DNA of 64,000 nucleotides from Spirosoma aureum (GTDB taxonomy: Bacteria > Bacteroidota > Bacteroidia > Cytophagales > Spirosomataceae), in the NCBI RefSeq assembly GCF_011604685.1, contig NZ_CP050063.1:3184501-3248500 (forward strand), given 5' to 3'. Position numbers and translations under genes: made by a program. Below, in pieces: positions 36,001 to 45,900 of the stretch. The notes under the pieces are model-generated. The model saw only the letters and a list, made by a program, of their open reading frames with translations. It ran no database searches and was not told the origin of the DNA. The first letter of the stretch is position 1. Every line of letters starts with the position of its first letter.

Positions 36001-36940
36001 TTAACAGACTGTCTTTCGGCTGGAACAGATCGGCACGAACTAACCCGCCTGAACTCGTCATAATCCGCACCGACGAGCCACCAAGCTGCTGTTGCACATT
36101 GTCCAGATAGGAGCGCATGACTGGTGTAAGGTAGGCGTCGACAACAGCTGTTTGCGTACGGGACACATACTGAGGAGCCACAGAAACGTCGGTCGAACGT
36201 GTTACGTAGGCAAAACCGGCAGTGGTCAGTGCATCGCGGAGTTGACGTTCATGAACAGAGTTCCGGTAGGCATTCAGCAGTGATATGGCTACAGAATCGG
36301 GTTTCGTTTTCTGAAGCTGACCGACCAAATCGACAATAGTCTGATCAGCTAGGGGCACCAGAACCTGCCCGTCGGCAGCGATGCGTTCATCTACTTCGAG
36401 TACCGTATCATAGAGTACTTCGGCGGGCGGTATGGCCAGTTGAAAGAGATCCGGGCGTTGCTGGGTTCCGATCGTAAGCAGATCGTTAAAGCCTTTTGTG
36501 ACCAGCAGCGCCACACGTCCTCCTTTTCGTTCGAGCAGTGCGTTCGTGCCTTTTGTTGTTCCCAGTCGCATTTCGAGGGCTGGAAACGGCTGGCTTAAAG
36601 GTGTCTGCGTTAACAAGCGAGTCGCTAAAACCGGGGCTTCTTCGCCGGTCAGAAGTTCGACCGTAGCGGGTTGAGGAATAGGATGAAGTGGATGATCCAG
36701 AGCGAGCGTTCCATCGGTTTGTAGGGTAAGAACTTCGTAGCAATCTCCCGTATCGACGATGCGCAATTGATAACCGTCAAAAATAGAGGCAGTCAGCCAG
36801 GGTGCAACGAGTTTACCATCGATTAGCTGCCCGCGTAGACGGCTACTGCTCAGGACTTTGGTGCGGTGTATTGTTCCATTGGGGTCCTGGGCGAGGCCGT
36901 CAGTAAAGGTGCCGCCCGTATCAATCCAGATTTGCCACAT
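33068..36940 (-). CDS. Fused hydantoinase A/B (5-oxoprolinase family)
   Basis: 1290 residues, the full length for the fused 5-oxoprolinase type. The N-terminal HyuA half has the ATPase-like motifs DTGGTFTD (residue 8), GTTKGTNALLERKGG near 130 and DMGGTSTDVAR near 341. The C-terminal HyuB half (from about 760) has NHPKYGGSHLPDVTLLSG near 853, NFLFGNKNFGYYETIGGGSG near 1140 and the Gly-rich end TPGGGGVGTTTR. It hydrolyses 5-oxoproline or a hydantoin using ATP. It follows a DeoR regulator by 3 bp, so the two are co-transcribed. Confidence 0.93.
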   Translation of the reverse strand: MWQIWIDTGGTFTDGLAQDPNGTIHRTKVLSSSRLRGQLIDGKLVAPWLTASIFDGYQLRIVDTGDCYEVLTLQTDGTLALDHPLHPIPQPATVELLTGEEAPVLATRLLTQTPLSQPFPALEMRLGTTKGTNALLERKGGRVALLVTKGFNDLLTIGTQQRPDLFQLAIPPAEVLYDTVLEVDERIAADGQVLVPLADQTIVDLVGQLQKTKPDSVAISLLNAYRNSVHERQLRDALTTAGFAYVTRSTDVSVAPQYVSRTQTAVVDAYLTPVMRSYLDNVQQQLGGSSVRIMTSSGGLVRADLFQPKDSLLSGPAGGVIGAYATSNDQPVLTLDMGGTSTDVARVQRGLDYRFSTKIGPFDLQLPSLAIETVAAGGGSVCWFEGHGATSGQLRIGPQSAGANPGPACYGATAPGQPLLLTITDVNLLLGKLHPKQFGIPVFPEKAQAALQEICDQIAAKTGNRPDPLELLRGFEHIANETMAGAIRKISVARGFDPAAYSLLVFGGAGGLHGCAIARLLNMEQLILPFDGGLLSAYGIGKAQIERIVSRSILQPLSTISDKLPALFNELSHQATDALRSDVGSDTQIRLSSALIYVRLQGQESSIELSYPFLSTSEKNQSGLEIRSELETAFQRKYQQLYGHFPSDTNGQPRPVEVESIRVIASTVRDENPVGGPPVSHRHAVPSFTTDSFPAYDWTQLQEGDTFRGPALLLNTTSSAFIESGWRVVVQAEKNVVVDYIADVDDDLPSLNKTSEVHNEVVQLELFTQRFRAIAEEMGAQLQRTAFSVNVKERLDFSCALLDANAELVANAPHIPVHLGSLGICTRLVLANIQLEPGDVVITNHPKYGGSHLPDVTLLSGVFTDEGHTDKPELIGYIINRAHHAEIGGKVPGSMPPDATTLVEEGVVLEPQYVVKKGIFQWDSRSEEVTDGLESRFRDAPYPTRALAENRADIEAALASLKAGESALQHLVRQHGLSTVHHYMTRLKQSATDAISTILEPLQGQIFQAEEALDDGHGIRVSIVVNNGRVTFDFTGTSGVHPHNLNANISILYSAVLYVLRLWCKSDTTPESIPLNEGLMTPVDFILPESSFLNPVFPDNPVDCPAVVGGNTEVSQRLVDTLLKALGLAACSQGTMNNFLFGNKNFGYYETIGGGSGATMGANGRSAVHQHMTNTKLTDPEELERRYPVRLHEFSIRKGSGGTGQWKGGDGIIREIEFLEPVQATLLSQHRVVAPYGLHGGESGATGRQTLMHTDGLEETLPGIFTRAMQAGERIRVETPGGGGVGTTTR

Positions 36941-36943
36941 GAG

Positions 36944-37696
36944 TTAATTAATCAGCGTAATGCCTGCCTGTCGATAAGTCGCGATAACGTCAGGATTCGC
37001 TTCCTTGTCGGTGATCAATACGTCAAACAGGCTTAAAGGCGCAAAATAGAGGTATTTGTTGGTTTCTAATTTCGATGAATCGCAGAGGAGGTAAACTTTT
37101 TCGGTTTGGCGGGCCATCGCAATAGCCGTACTGGCTTCTTTCTCGCTGTTAGCGCTCAGTCCATGTTCCAGTGATAGGCCATCGACGCCAATAAATGCCC
37201 GATTGGCCCGGTAGCGAGCCATGTGCTCTTCGGCCATCAATCCATGCACAGCCTGCCGTTCTTTATCAACTTCGCCACCCACCAAATTGACCGATACATC
37301 TGATGTCATCAGTTCCGCGACGATGGGAAGCGAGTTTGTGACAACTGTAATTCGTTTGTTTCGGATGAATTGGCAAAGCCTGAACACCGTACTGCCGCAA
37401 TCCATGAAAATGACATCGCCCTCCTGAATATCCTGAGCGGCTAGCTGGCAGATGTAATCTTTGCGTTCAGCATGAACGGCCGTTTTATTCGCAAAAGTGT
37501 GCTTATCGGTAGCCAGGCTCACTTTCATGGCTCCACCACGCGTACGATAGATCAGGCCTGAAGCGGCCAGTTGAACCAGATCGCGTCGGACAGTCATCTC
37601 GGATGTTTGTAATAATTCTGCCAATTCGCTCACATCGGCCGAACCACGTTCTTCGACCGTTCGTACAATTAGCTGCTTCCGGTTTTGGAAATTCAT
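36944..37696 (-). CDS. DeoR/GlpR-family transcriptional regulator
   Basis: 250 residues from the ATG at 37696; the frame continues to a TTG at 37720. The N-terminal winged helix (ELAELLQTSEMTVRRDLVQLAASGLIYRTRGGA, about 20-52) is the DeoR signature, followed by a DeoRC sensor domain with the sugar-phosphate-binding DCGSTVFRL near 117 and GVDGLSLEHGLSAN near 181. It heads the operon with the oxoprolinase and is divergent from nudK over an intergenic gap of 55 bp holding tandem decamers. Confidence 0.92.
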   Translation of the reverse strand: MNFQNRKQLIVRTVEERGSADVSELAELLQTSEMTVRRDLVQLAASGLIYRTRGGAMKVSLATDKHTFANKTAVHAERKDYICQLAAQDIQEGDVIFMDCGSTVFRLCQFIRNKRITVVTNSLPIVAELMTSDVSVNLVGGEVDKERQAVHGLMAEEHMARYRANRAFIGVDGLSLEHGLSANSEKEASTAIAMARQTEKVYLLCDSSKLETNKYLYFAPLSLFDVLITDKEANPDVIATYRQAGITLIN

Positions 37697-37720
37697 GCTT
37701 GATTGTGTTGTTTTGTTCAA

Positions 37721-37750
37721 AAATAAACAAATTCAAACAATTTTAAACAA
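37721..37750. promoter_or_regulatory. Three tandem decamers NNNNAAACAA, candidate DeoR operator
   Basis: AAATAAACAA, ATTCAAACAA and TTTTAAACAA follow one another without gaps, giving an exact 10-bp period, one helical turn. They fill the space between the deoR ATG (37696, minus) and the nudK ATG (37752, plus). Evenly phased repeats suit cooperative binding of a DeoR-type repressor. Confidence 0.6.
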
Positions 37751-37751
37751 T

Positions 37752-38357
37752 ATGCTTGCTGAACGCGTGCAAATAACGGAAGAGAAATTATTGTCTGACA
37801 ACTGGTACATCCTGAAACGGTTCACCTTTAATTACCTCGGCAGGAACGGGCAATGGACAACCCAGCAACGTGAAGCCTATGATCGGGGAAACGGAGCCAC
37901 CATTTTACTCTACAATCCGCAAACCGACCGGGTGATTCTGACTCGTCAGTTTCGGTTGCCAACCTTCGTCAATGGTAACCGAACCGATGGCCCGTATTCG
38001 GGAATGCTGATCGAAACCTGTGCGGGTCTGCTCGATAACGACGATCCCGAAACTGCTATCCGACGCGAAACGGAAGAAGAAACGGGTTACCGGATTCAGT
38101 CGGTACAAAAGGTAATGGAAGCGTATATGAGTCCGGGTTCGGTAACCGAAAAGTTATTTTTCTACATCGCTCACTATACTGCCGATACCGAACGAAATGC
38201 CGGTGGCGGTATCGATGAGGAAGAAATTGAAATTATGGAATTGCCTTTTCAACAGGCCCTGGCCATGATGGAAAGTGGAGAAATCATGGACGGGAAAACG
38301 ATTATGTTGCTGCAATACCTGCGGCTTCAACAACTGACTAACGCATCGAACTCATGA
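37752..38357 (+). CDS. nudK: NUDIX GDP-mannose pyrophosphatase NudK
   Basis: 201 residues from the ATG at 37752; the open frame runs back to 37695 across the operator, so that start is unlikely. The sequence closely follows E. coli NudK: YDRGNGATILLYNP near 54, VILTRQFRLPTFVNGN near 70, the Nudix box LIETCAGLLDNDDPETAIRRE (first part) with EETGY, and AGGGIDEEEIEIMELPFQQALAM near 161. It hydrolyses GDP-mannose and related nucleotide sugars. The next gene overlaps its stop by 4 bp. Confidence 0.95.
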   Translation: MLAERVQITEEKLLSDNWYILKRFTFNYLGRNGQWTTQQREAYDRGNGATILLYNPQTDRVILTRQFRLPTFVNGNRTDGPYSGMLIETCAGLLDNDDPETAIRRETEEETGYRIQSVQKVMEAYMSPGSVTEKLFFYIAHYTADTERNAGGGIDEEEIEIMELPFQQALAMMESGEIMDGKTIMLLQYLRLQQLTNASNS

Positions 38358-38719
38358 AAAGCCTACTGATTTTAGTGGCTGGTCCCTATCGATCCGGCAC
38401 GAATGACGACCCCATTCGGATGGAAGAAAACCTTCATCGTCTTGAATCCGTAACACTGACTTTGTTTCGGGCAGGGCATATACCAATGATTGGTGAATGG
38501 GTGGCATTACCATTACTCCGCCTGGCTGGTGGCAAACGACCTGGTGATGAGGCCTGGCAAGAGATTCTTTATCCGGTCGCTAAACGGCTGATCACCCGTT
38601 GTGATGCCGTTTTACGTCTGCCGGGTGAATCCAAAGGAGCTGATGAGGATGTTCGACTGGCTACTGAACTTGGCTTGGCAGTTTACTATAGACTGGAAGA
38701 TGTGCCTGGATGTGCATAA
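38354..38719 (+). CDS. DUF4406 / nucleoside 2-deoxyribosyltransferase-like protein
   Basis: 121 residues. The ATG overlaps the nudK stop codon (ATGA), so translation is coupled. The N-terminus LILVAGPYRSGTNDDP and the later DAVLRLPGESKGADEDVRLATELG match the DUF4406/nucleoside deoxyribosyltransferase fold, with the Glu-Asp-rich site expected for glycosidic bond cleavage. With NudK it suggests salvage or clean-up of nucleotide derivatives. Confidence 0.87.
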   Translation: MKSLLILVAGPYRSGTNDDPIRMEENLHRLESVTLTLFRAGHIPMIGEWVALPLLRLAGGKRPGDEAWQEILYPVAKRLITRCDAVLRLPGESKGADEDVRLATELGLAVYYRLEDVPGCA

Positions 38720-38821
38720 AAAACAGTATCAGATTTATACATCCGATACTGTTCAGGTTTTGCTTACTTGTTGTGTCAATTTCTCAAAACCAATAAATGC
38801 AATGGTATCAATTTTGTGTCA

Positions 38822-41341
38822 TTATTTGCCCACTGAAATCATATTGGCAAAAAGCCGATAAGCACCCGGAACGCCAGCCGGTAACTCCCGAAAGAACACC
38901 AGACCTGTATACATGAAGTTCCCCTTGCCGTATTTGGCGTAAATCAGACTGCCCTGCTTGGCCGCTTCGTTCTGGTCATGAGATGAAAAAATGGGCTCAT
39001 AGGCTTTGTCCCAGTCCTGAGCGAAATAGATACCGCGTTCCTGAATCCAGCCCGAAAAGTCGGCTTCTGTAATTTTATTCGGGTAATTGAGCAATGGGTG
39101 TTGCGGATTGATGAACGTCATGGGTGCATCTTCTTCGGTCACGCGTTCGTTGACAACCTTGAACGGATAAGGACCCATCTGACTGACTTTAAGCCCATTC
39201 TGAATAAATCCTGAACCGCCCGGTGTAACATATTGTACGATCATTGTACCGCCATTTTTTACATAGTCCATCAGGTTGGCCTGATAGTTGGCTAAATAAT
39301 CATTGATATTGTAGGCACGAACACCAACAACGATGGCGTCATAGGCCGACAGACTACGGCTTAGTTCAGCGGGGCCGAGAATCGTAACGCGACAACCCAT
39401 CTGTTGGAGCGCGGCAGGTACTTCATCGCCAGCACCGACGATGTAGCCGATGTTCTTCGCGGTTACTTTAACGTCCAGTTTTACAAGTTTGGCTTCAGCG
39501 GGCGGAAACAACGTTTGCGTTGGAATGTGCTTGTAGGCTATTATGCGCAAACCGGTCGTGAAGGTACCATCGCTGGTGGTCATCATCGCCTGTAATTTGC
39601 CGTTTTGTGCCTGAGTAGTTGGCGTTATTTTGAACGTTACCCGTTGCTCACTGCCCTTGCCCGCCAATGAAAATGGGAGGGAGACCGGTTCAACCCTCCA
39701 GCCCGAGGGGGCGTCCAGTTTTATCGTTCCGGCTATATTGGCCCGACCAGCTTTCAGCACAAGTTCAGCCGTTTTAGGAGCTGCGTCAGAAAAGGCATAC
39801 ACACGCTCAGTGAGGTTAGCTGTCACATCAGGCTGAAGGATAAACGGCCTGTAAATCTCGCCATCGACCGGGTCCGTTGATTTGTAGACCACCGGGCGAT
39901 TAAAAGTAAATCGTTGACCACCAATCTCGAAGGTATAACTGGCAGTTAGTGCAGCCGGGTTTTCGGGTAGACCGATTAGCTGCTGATTATCGACCTGAAA
40001 TAAACCTTTTACGATGGGCTTTTCGAGCCAGTACGGCTGCGAGATTTTCTGGGTTTTCGGAATTGTAACCAGCGTTGGCAAGAGCATAACATCATTAGGC
40101 TTTAGCGTCAGATCCAGGGTCGTGTCTTTGCCTGCCGAATACCGAATGCCTACTAATTTGACCGGCGAATCGGCCCGACTGACTATGTTGGTCGTGAGTT
40201 TAATGGTTTCGCCGGGTGTAGCTGCATAATCGGTTGGGTTCGTTTCAAACCACAAGCCCAAACATTGCCGGATCAACTGCTCGACTTCCTGACGTTTGGC
40301 TTTCACATAAATGCTGGTTGTGTCGAGCTTGTTCAGGGCGCCATATAGCTGAGTCAGTGCGGGCACCGAGGCAGCAGGCTGGTCGGGTTTGAACGTAGCA
40401 ATAAGCTGGTGAACCTGTGTCTGCACCGCATCACTTCCCGAAATACGTTTCCAGCTAATGTCGATTCCGTCGAGTGGATCTTTCTCTGCCGGATCACCGC
40501 CTTTTAGCAAAAGATAGTCGACACGCGCACCCCTGCTGGCCGGTACACCAAAGCCCTGACTTTTATGCTGACTACGGCTTTCAGCGGCAATCTCACCGTA
40601 TGATTTGCCCAGTAATGCGTTATACAGGCCCGTTTCGATACCGATTAGATTACCCGCTTCGTCAGGCTTTTTGTTGCTCAAAAACGCACCCGGAATAAAT
40701 ACATTCCAAAGAATACGTTTTGCCTGCCAGGGCTTTACATAAGCCAGTTGCTCCGGGAATTTTTTTGGATCGTTCGAAATTTTGAAGGCTTCTTCTGCCA
40801 GAAAACCGGATGCGCTATGGTGGCCATGACCCGCGCGCGAATCGGGTGGGAAACGCGTAATGATCGCATCCGGCTGGTATTTTCGAATCATCCAGACGAC
40901 ATCGGCCAGAACTTTTTCCTGCCCCCAGGTACGGACAGCCTCGTCGGTCGATTTAGAAAAACCAAAGTCGTAGGCCCGGCTGAAAAACTGGTCAGGACCG
41001 TCGACACGCCGGGCTGCCAGCAATTCCTGCGTTCGGATTACCCCAATATTCTCTCCCTGTTCAGGACCAATCAGATTCTGGCCACCGTCGCCCCGAGTCA
41101 GTGATAGATAGCCTGTGCGGACAAGCCGTTCCTTGGCCAGGTAGGCTAGCATCAATGTATTTTCATCGTCGGGGTGAGCGGCTATGTACAACACCGAACC
41201 GAGAACGTTCAACTTTTTCAGGTTTGAGAGAATTTCGCCCGGTGGTGTGGGTTTGATGGAGCCATAAGGAACCTGAGCGAATAGGGTTGATGTGAGGGAA
41301 CAACCAAGGAAGAAAGAAAGCAGACGTTTGCGTACAGACAC
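38822..41341 (-). CDS. PIG-L family deacetylase, large secreted form
   Basis: 839 residues, GTG start followed by a signal peptide (cut near LFAQV). The PIG-L domain has the zinc motif AAHPDDENTL near residue 54 and the third His in GHGHHSASG near 171. A middle region is beta-rich (about 380-640). The C-terminal part (about 650-835) has VGVRAYNINDYL and a ThuA-like fold. PIG-L enzymes remove acetyl groups from GlcNAc-type sugars. Placed beside SusCD and a GH20 hexosaminidase, this suits a role in GlcNAc glycan use. Confidence 0.88.
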   Translation of the reverse strand: MSVRKRLLSFFLGCSLTSTLFAQVPYGSIKPTPPGEILSNLKKLNVLGSVLYIAAHPDDENTLMLAYLAKERLVRTGYLSLTRGDGGQNLIGPEQGENIGVIRTQELLAARRVDGPDQFFSRAYDFGFSKSTDEAVRTWGQEKVLADVVWMIRKYQPDAIITRFPPDSRAGHGHHSASGFLAEEAFKISNDPKKFPEQLAYVKPWQAKRILWNVFIPGAFLSNKKPDEAGNLIGIETGLYNALLGKSYGEIAAESRSQHKSQGFGVPASRGARVDYLLLKGGDPAEKDPLDGIDISWKRISGSDAVQTQVHQLIATFKPDQPAASVPALTQLYGALNKLDTTSIYVKAKRQEVEQLIRQCLGLWFETNPTDYAATPGETIKLTTNIVSRADSPVKLVGIRYSAGKDTTLDLTLKPNDVMLLPTLVTIPKTQKISQPYWLEKPIVKGLFQVDNQQLIGLPENPAALTASYTFEIGGQRFTFNRPVVYKSTDPVDGEIYRPFILQPDVTANLTERVYAFSDAAPKTAELVLKAGRANIAGTIKLDAPSGWRVEPVSLPFSLAGKGSEQRVTFKITPTTQAQNGKLQAMMTTSDGTFTTGLRIIAYKHIPTQTLFPPAEAKLVKLDVKVTAKNIGYIVGAGDEVPAALQQMGCRVTILGPAELSRSLSAYDAIVVGVRAYNINDYLANYQANLMDYVKNGGTMIVQYVTPGGSGFIQNGLKVSQMGPYPFKVVNERVTEEDAPMTFINPQHPLLNYPNKITEADFSGWIQERGIYFAQDWDKAYEPIFSSHDQNEAAKQGSLIYAKYGKGNFMYTGLVFFRELPAGVPGAYRLFANMISVGK

Positions 41342-41390
41342 GGGAAGGAAGCAGATTATTGGGTAACAGCAAATTTACGATAAACATAAG

Positions 41391-41421
41391 AAAAGGCTAC
41401 CTAAAAACATGGTAGCCTTTT
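41391..41421 (-). terminator. Terminator after SusD
   Basis: Arms AAAAGGCTACC and GGTAGCCTTTT around a 9-nt loop; the minus-strand transcript ends with a T-rich tail. It separates susCD from the PIG-L gene, which probably has its own promoter. Confidence 0.8.
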
Positions 41422-41447
41422 AACACATTACCTAACAACTAAGGAGT

Positions 41448-42878
41448 TTACTGAAAAATAGGGATTTTTTGGAATTGATCAGCAATGGGTTTCGGAACAT
41501 TTGGGTTCGTATTGATTTCTCCCTGAGGATATATGAATCGAGCGGGTTTTTGTGAGCCTACATACAGCGGAATCGTCAGCTGAACGACCGGTGTCGCTTT
41601 GGCCATTCGGCGTACATCATTGAAGGCTTCGTATTGCATCAGAAAGAAGATATAGCGCTGCGCTACAATCTCATAGAGTAAAGCGGTCTGTACTGTCGTG
41701 GCTTTCGTAGGATTGGCTAACCCGGCAGGGCCGAAGTCATCCAGCACATAGGCATCATACTTACGACCCGTTGTAGAGAGCGTCTTGCCATTGATGGTTC
41801 CGCCTGCCAGCCCGCTTCTGACCGCGTTGAGGGCTGCCAGGGCTTTGGCGGTATCGCCCAGACGAGCCTGCGCTTCGGCCAGAATTAGTTGGTTTTCGTA
41901 GTAAGTAAGAATCGGATGGGGCGCGTTTGACGTAAAGGCTCCATCAACAACATTAGGGTCTAATGTACCTGTACCAATGACACCAACTTTAAAATAGTGA
42001 TTGTAAAGGGCGGTTTCGTCTGTTTTGGTATTCGCTGATTTAATCCGCGATTGCATCAGTATGGGCAAATAAGCACCATCGAAACCTGTATCGCCCGGCC
42101 GGTTAACCCGGAAGAAATCATAGTTCTGGTTGTAATCGATGCCCTGGCTTGTACCGTGAGGAGCCAGCGCGTCGCCCGCTGTACTGCTGATTCCTGAAGC
42201 AGCACTCTCAACGGCTTTGGCGTAATTACCTACATGCAGAAAAAGCCGGGCTTTGAGTGTATAGGCAGCTGCCTTCCATTTTGTTACGTCGCCCTTGTAG
42301 ATAAAATCCTGATTGGCGAAGGCCAGTCCGCTCGTTGCCGACAGATTCTGGATAGCATTGTCGAGCGTTGTTTGAAGCGCCGTGTAGACATCCGCCTGTT
42401 TGTCGAACACCGGTGTTGGGTATTTAACATCGTCGAATGCCTGGCTATAGGGTACATCGCCATACAGGGCTGTTGCTTTGGCGATCAGTAATGCTTCCAG
42501 TACCTGCCCAACTCCTTTCGTCCATTTGTCACCTACGGCATCCGCTTTGGTCTGAATCAGTCGCGTTTGACTGGCGGCTGGGTAAAGCGGATTCCAGGAG
42601 AAGTTTTGTGCTGATACGATATAATCGGCGTACCCCTGGTGCTGTCGGCTTAGCCCATTGAGCTGACCTGCCCAGATGGCGGCAATTCGCACATCGGTAT
42701 CTTCGTGGAGAATAGTAACCCCAACCAGGGTGCCTGACAACAGGGTGGCAATATCGACATCAGTAACCGCATTCGGGTTACTCTGGATATTGGGTTCGTC
42801 GAAGACCTGACTGCAACCGCTCAGCAGCGATACCGTCAGCAACGAAGCAAACAATTTATGGATAAGCGCTTTATTCAT
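41448..42878 (-). CDS. SusD/RagB-family outer-membrane lipoprotein
   Basis: 476 residues from the ATG at 42878. The open frame goes on to 43085, but those codons overlap the susC end. A lipoprotein signal (LLTVSLLSGC) is followed by the SusD superfold: ALLIAKATALYGDVPYSQAF near 150, AYTLKARLFLHVGNYAKAVE near 205, the ILTYYENQLILAEAQARLG helix near 322, and the C-terminal YETFND-like EAFNDVRRM near 430. SusD binds a glycan at the cell surface and closes over the SusC barrel. It follows susC by 80 bp. Confidence 0.93.
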   Translation of the reverse strand: MNKALIHKLFASLLTVSLLSGCSQVFDEPNIQSNPNAVTDVDIATLLSGTLVGVTILHEDTDVRIAAIWAGQLNGLSRQHQGYADYIVSAQNFSWNPLYPAASQTRLIQTKADAVGDKWTKGVGQVLEALLIAKATALYGDVPYSQAFDDVKYPTPVFDKQADVYTALQTTLDNAIQNLSATSGLAFANQDFIYKGDVTKWKAAAYTLKARLFLHVGNYAKAVESAASGISSTAGDALAPHGTSQGIDYNQNYDFFRVNRPGDTGFDGAYLPILMQSRIKSANTKTDETALYNHYFKVGVIGTGTLDPNVVDGAFTSNAPHPILTYYENQLILAEAQARLGDTAKALAALNAVRSGLAGGTINGKTLSTTGRKYDAYVLDDFGPAGLANPTKATTVQTALLYEIVAQRYIFFLMQYEAFNDVRRMAKATPVVQLTIPLYVGSQKPARFIYPQGEINTNPNVPKPIADQFQKIPIFQ

Positions 42879-42958
42879 GGCTTGAAATGAGTTTTCGCTT
42901 TTCTGTTTGATGTTTATGGTTGCCATAGCTAACCGTAAATGATCCATCGAAAACGGGT

Positions 42959-45900
42959 TTAGTACGTGATTTTGAGCGAGAACAGCAAAGAGCGTGTATT
43001 GGGATTCGTAAACCAGTCCTGCCCACGCGAAAGACCTGCACCCGTGATGTTTACTTCCGGGTCGGTACCTGTATAATTCGTCCACAAGAGAAGATTGCGA
43101 CCGGTCAGGCTAAAATCAACATTCGATAAGTGCGTGAACCGGCGGAATCCTTCACTACGCAAACTATAGGTCATCGTTATTTCGCGCAGGCGGGTTGAAC
43201 TACCATCTTCAATAAACTGCTTGTAGGAAGCCGAGTTGAATGAAGTTCCCCGTCCCTGATACCAGGCCTGGTTCAGGGCAACCGGTCCTGCGCCAAAGTC
43301 TTTTATCTGACCCTGGAATGACGTACCGGCTGCAATTACTTTTCCGTTCACATCTTTGATACCACCTGCGGGTGCAACAGCCGTGCCGCCCTGATCAGCG
43401 TGAACACCGAAGCTGTAGAGCGCTCCCCGCGTACCGTTATAGAAGTCATTCCCCGCAACTCGGTCGAAGAGGACCGACAGTGATAAGCCTTTGTAGGAAA
43501 ATGTGCTTCCTAATCCGCCCCGCCATTTTGGGTTCGGATCGCCAATGATCTCGTTGCCGGTTCCGCCCTGTGGGAAACCGTTCGCATCCAGCTTGTACTT
43601 GCCTGATTCGTCTTTCAGGAAATCGGTCGAATAAAACACACCGAAAGGCTGCCCTTCAATCAATGATGCGTTTTGCTGGTAACTGTCGGGCAATGTCTGG
43701 GCAGCAGCACCCGCCAGCGAAATGACTTTGTTACGGTTCAGCGAAAAGTTTGCTGACAGATTCCATTTGAAATCGCCCAGCGTGATCAGGTCAGCCCCTG
43801 CCTCAAACTCAAGCCCTTTGTTCGACAGCTTGGCGGCATTGACATTCCGAACCGTATACCCCGTTTCATTGGGTACGTTCAGCGACAGAATTACGTCGTC
43901 GGTAGAATTGTCATAAGCTGTCGCCGAGAAATTGATGCGATTGTTGAGGAATCGGAGATCAACCCCAATTTCTGTTTCTGTTTTACGCTCTGGCCGCAGA
44001 AAATCATTGCCAGCGGTGGTACTCCGAACGTAGCCGCCACCATACAGCGCACTAGCCGATTTCAGACCACCCGCAAAAGCATCGGTATAGGCTGCGGGCG
44101 AGAACGTGGTGAAGTTCTGGTAGGGCTGTGGCTGAATGCCTACCTGACCCCAGGTTACGCGCAGTTTACCAAAACTAAGCAGCGAGCTGGTTTCCAGCGC
44201 TTTTAATTTTGTGAATTGCCAGGCCAGTGCTGCCGATGGGAAGAAGAATGTGCTGTTGGTTTTAGAACCAAATGTCGAAGCACTTTCGTTGCGACCAGTC
44301 AGGGTCAAAAAGAGCATGTTATACGCCTGAACTTCGGCTTGGGCGTAGTAGGCATACGTCCGAATCAAGGACGTATAATTGCTGATGGCGCTATTCGAGT
44401 TGAGCGCATTGGTCAAAATGTCGGGTGCGTTTGGAACAATAAAGTTAGTGATCTGATCGCTGACGTATTCTTTCAGTCGGCTGTTGTAGTTAACACCAAC
44501 CAGCAGCGACCCACCAAAATTTTCATTGAACGTTTTGGTTGCATTGGCAAATACATCGGTGTTGAACTGCTTTTCGGTGATCCAGTTTTTCGATAACAGG
44601 CCCGTTCCGTATGAGCCTGAGTTCCGGGCAAATCGCTCCAGCCGTTTATCGATAAAGTTATCGATACCTGTGCGCCCGGTAATGCTCAGCCATGATGTTG
44701 GCGTAATGCCAAGTTCAGCTGTCCCGGTAATGCGGTCAACATCGGTCGTATTCCGGTTATTGTTGATGTTCCAGACGGGGTTGGCGTAAATGGTGTTTTG
44801 ATCGACACCCAATGGGTTCCGGTATGAAACGTGTGCATTATTGAATGTCTGCCCGGCCTTGTTGGTGTAAATGCCGGTAAAATAACTGTTGTCGAAATCG
44901 CCGGGAGTCCGGAAACCACCCAGGATGATACCGTCGAGGTTATCGCCCTGCTGAACCCGCGTTGAATAGCTTTTCGTATAGCCAACATTGGCCGATGCCC
45001 GTAGCCATTCGGTAAACTGACTGGCTACATTGATGCGGGCGGTGTTGCGCTGGTAGGTGCTGAATTTTTGTACGACGCCATCCTGATTTAGATTGGAGTA
45101 ACTCAGCAGGAAATTAGACCGGGCGTTGCCACCGCTAAAATTAATGCTGTTGTCGGTGAAATGACCCGTCTGAAAAACGTCTTTCGTGTGATCGTAGGTT
45201 TGTCTGGAGTTCTTGCCGCCGTGCGGACTGGCAGCTGTTCCAGCGGCAATGGCGTACCGTTTCGTACCATCGGGAAACGTTACGAAGCCCTGGTAGCCTG
45301 CCGCATTTGGGTCCGTGATAAACGCATCGTCACCGCCTTTCCGGTCGGCAATCAGGTCGCCGAATGTATTTCGGCTTCCTTGCTGAAAAATACCGTCTGA
45401 TCCCTGTCCGTATGTTGTTTGTAGCTTGTGGTTTTTGTTGACCTCATCGAAGGAAACGGTTGATTTGAAGGTGATATTCACCTTGCCCTTCGTATCCTTT
45501 CCTTTTTTGGTTGTAATAACGATAACCCCATTGGCGGCCCGTGTTCCCCACAAAGCCGCAGCAGAAGCTCCCTTCAGAACTTCCATGCTCTCAATATCTT
45601 CGGGATTAATATCGTTGATCCGGGATTGCTGGACGATGCCATTGCCAGCAGCTGTGCCGTTGTTATCGCTGGAGTTGCTGACCGGAATGCCATCGACAAT
45701 AAACAGTGGCTGGGCATTACCGTTGATCGTGTTTTGACCGCGAATCTGGATGTATGCGCCTGCTCCCGGATCACCGCCATTACGCGTGATCACAACGCCG
45801 GATGCTTTGCCGCTAAGGCCTGTCAGTAAGCTGGTTTCACCTGATTTAGAAATGTTCTTGCCATCAACGGTCGATACGGATGAGGCAAATTTGTCGCGTT

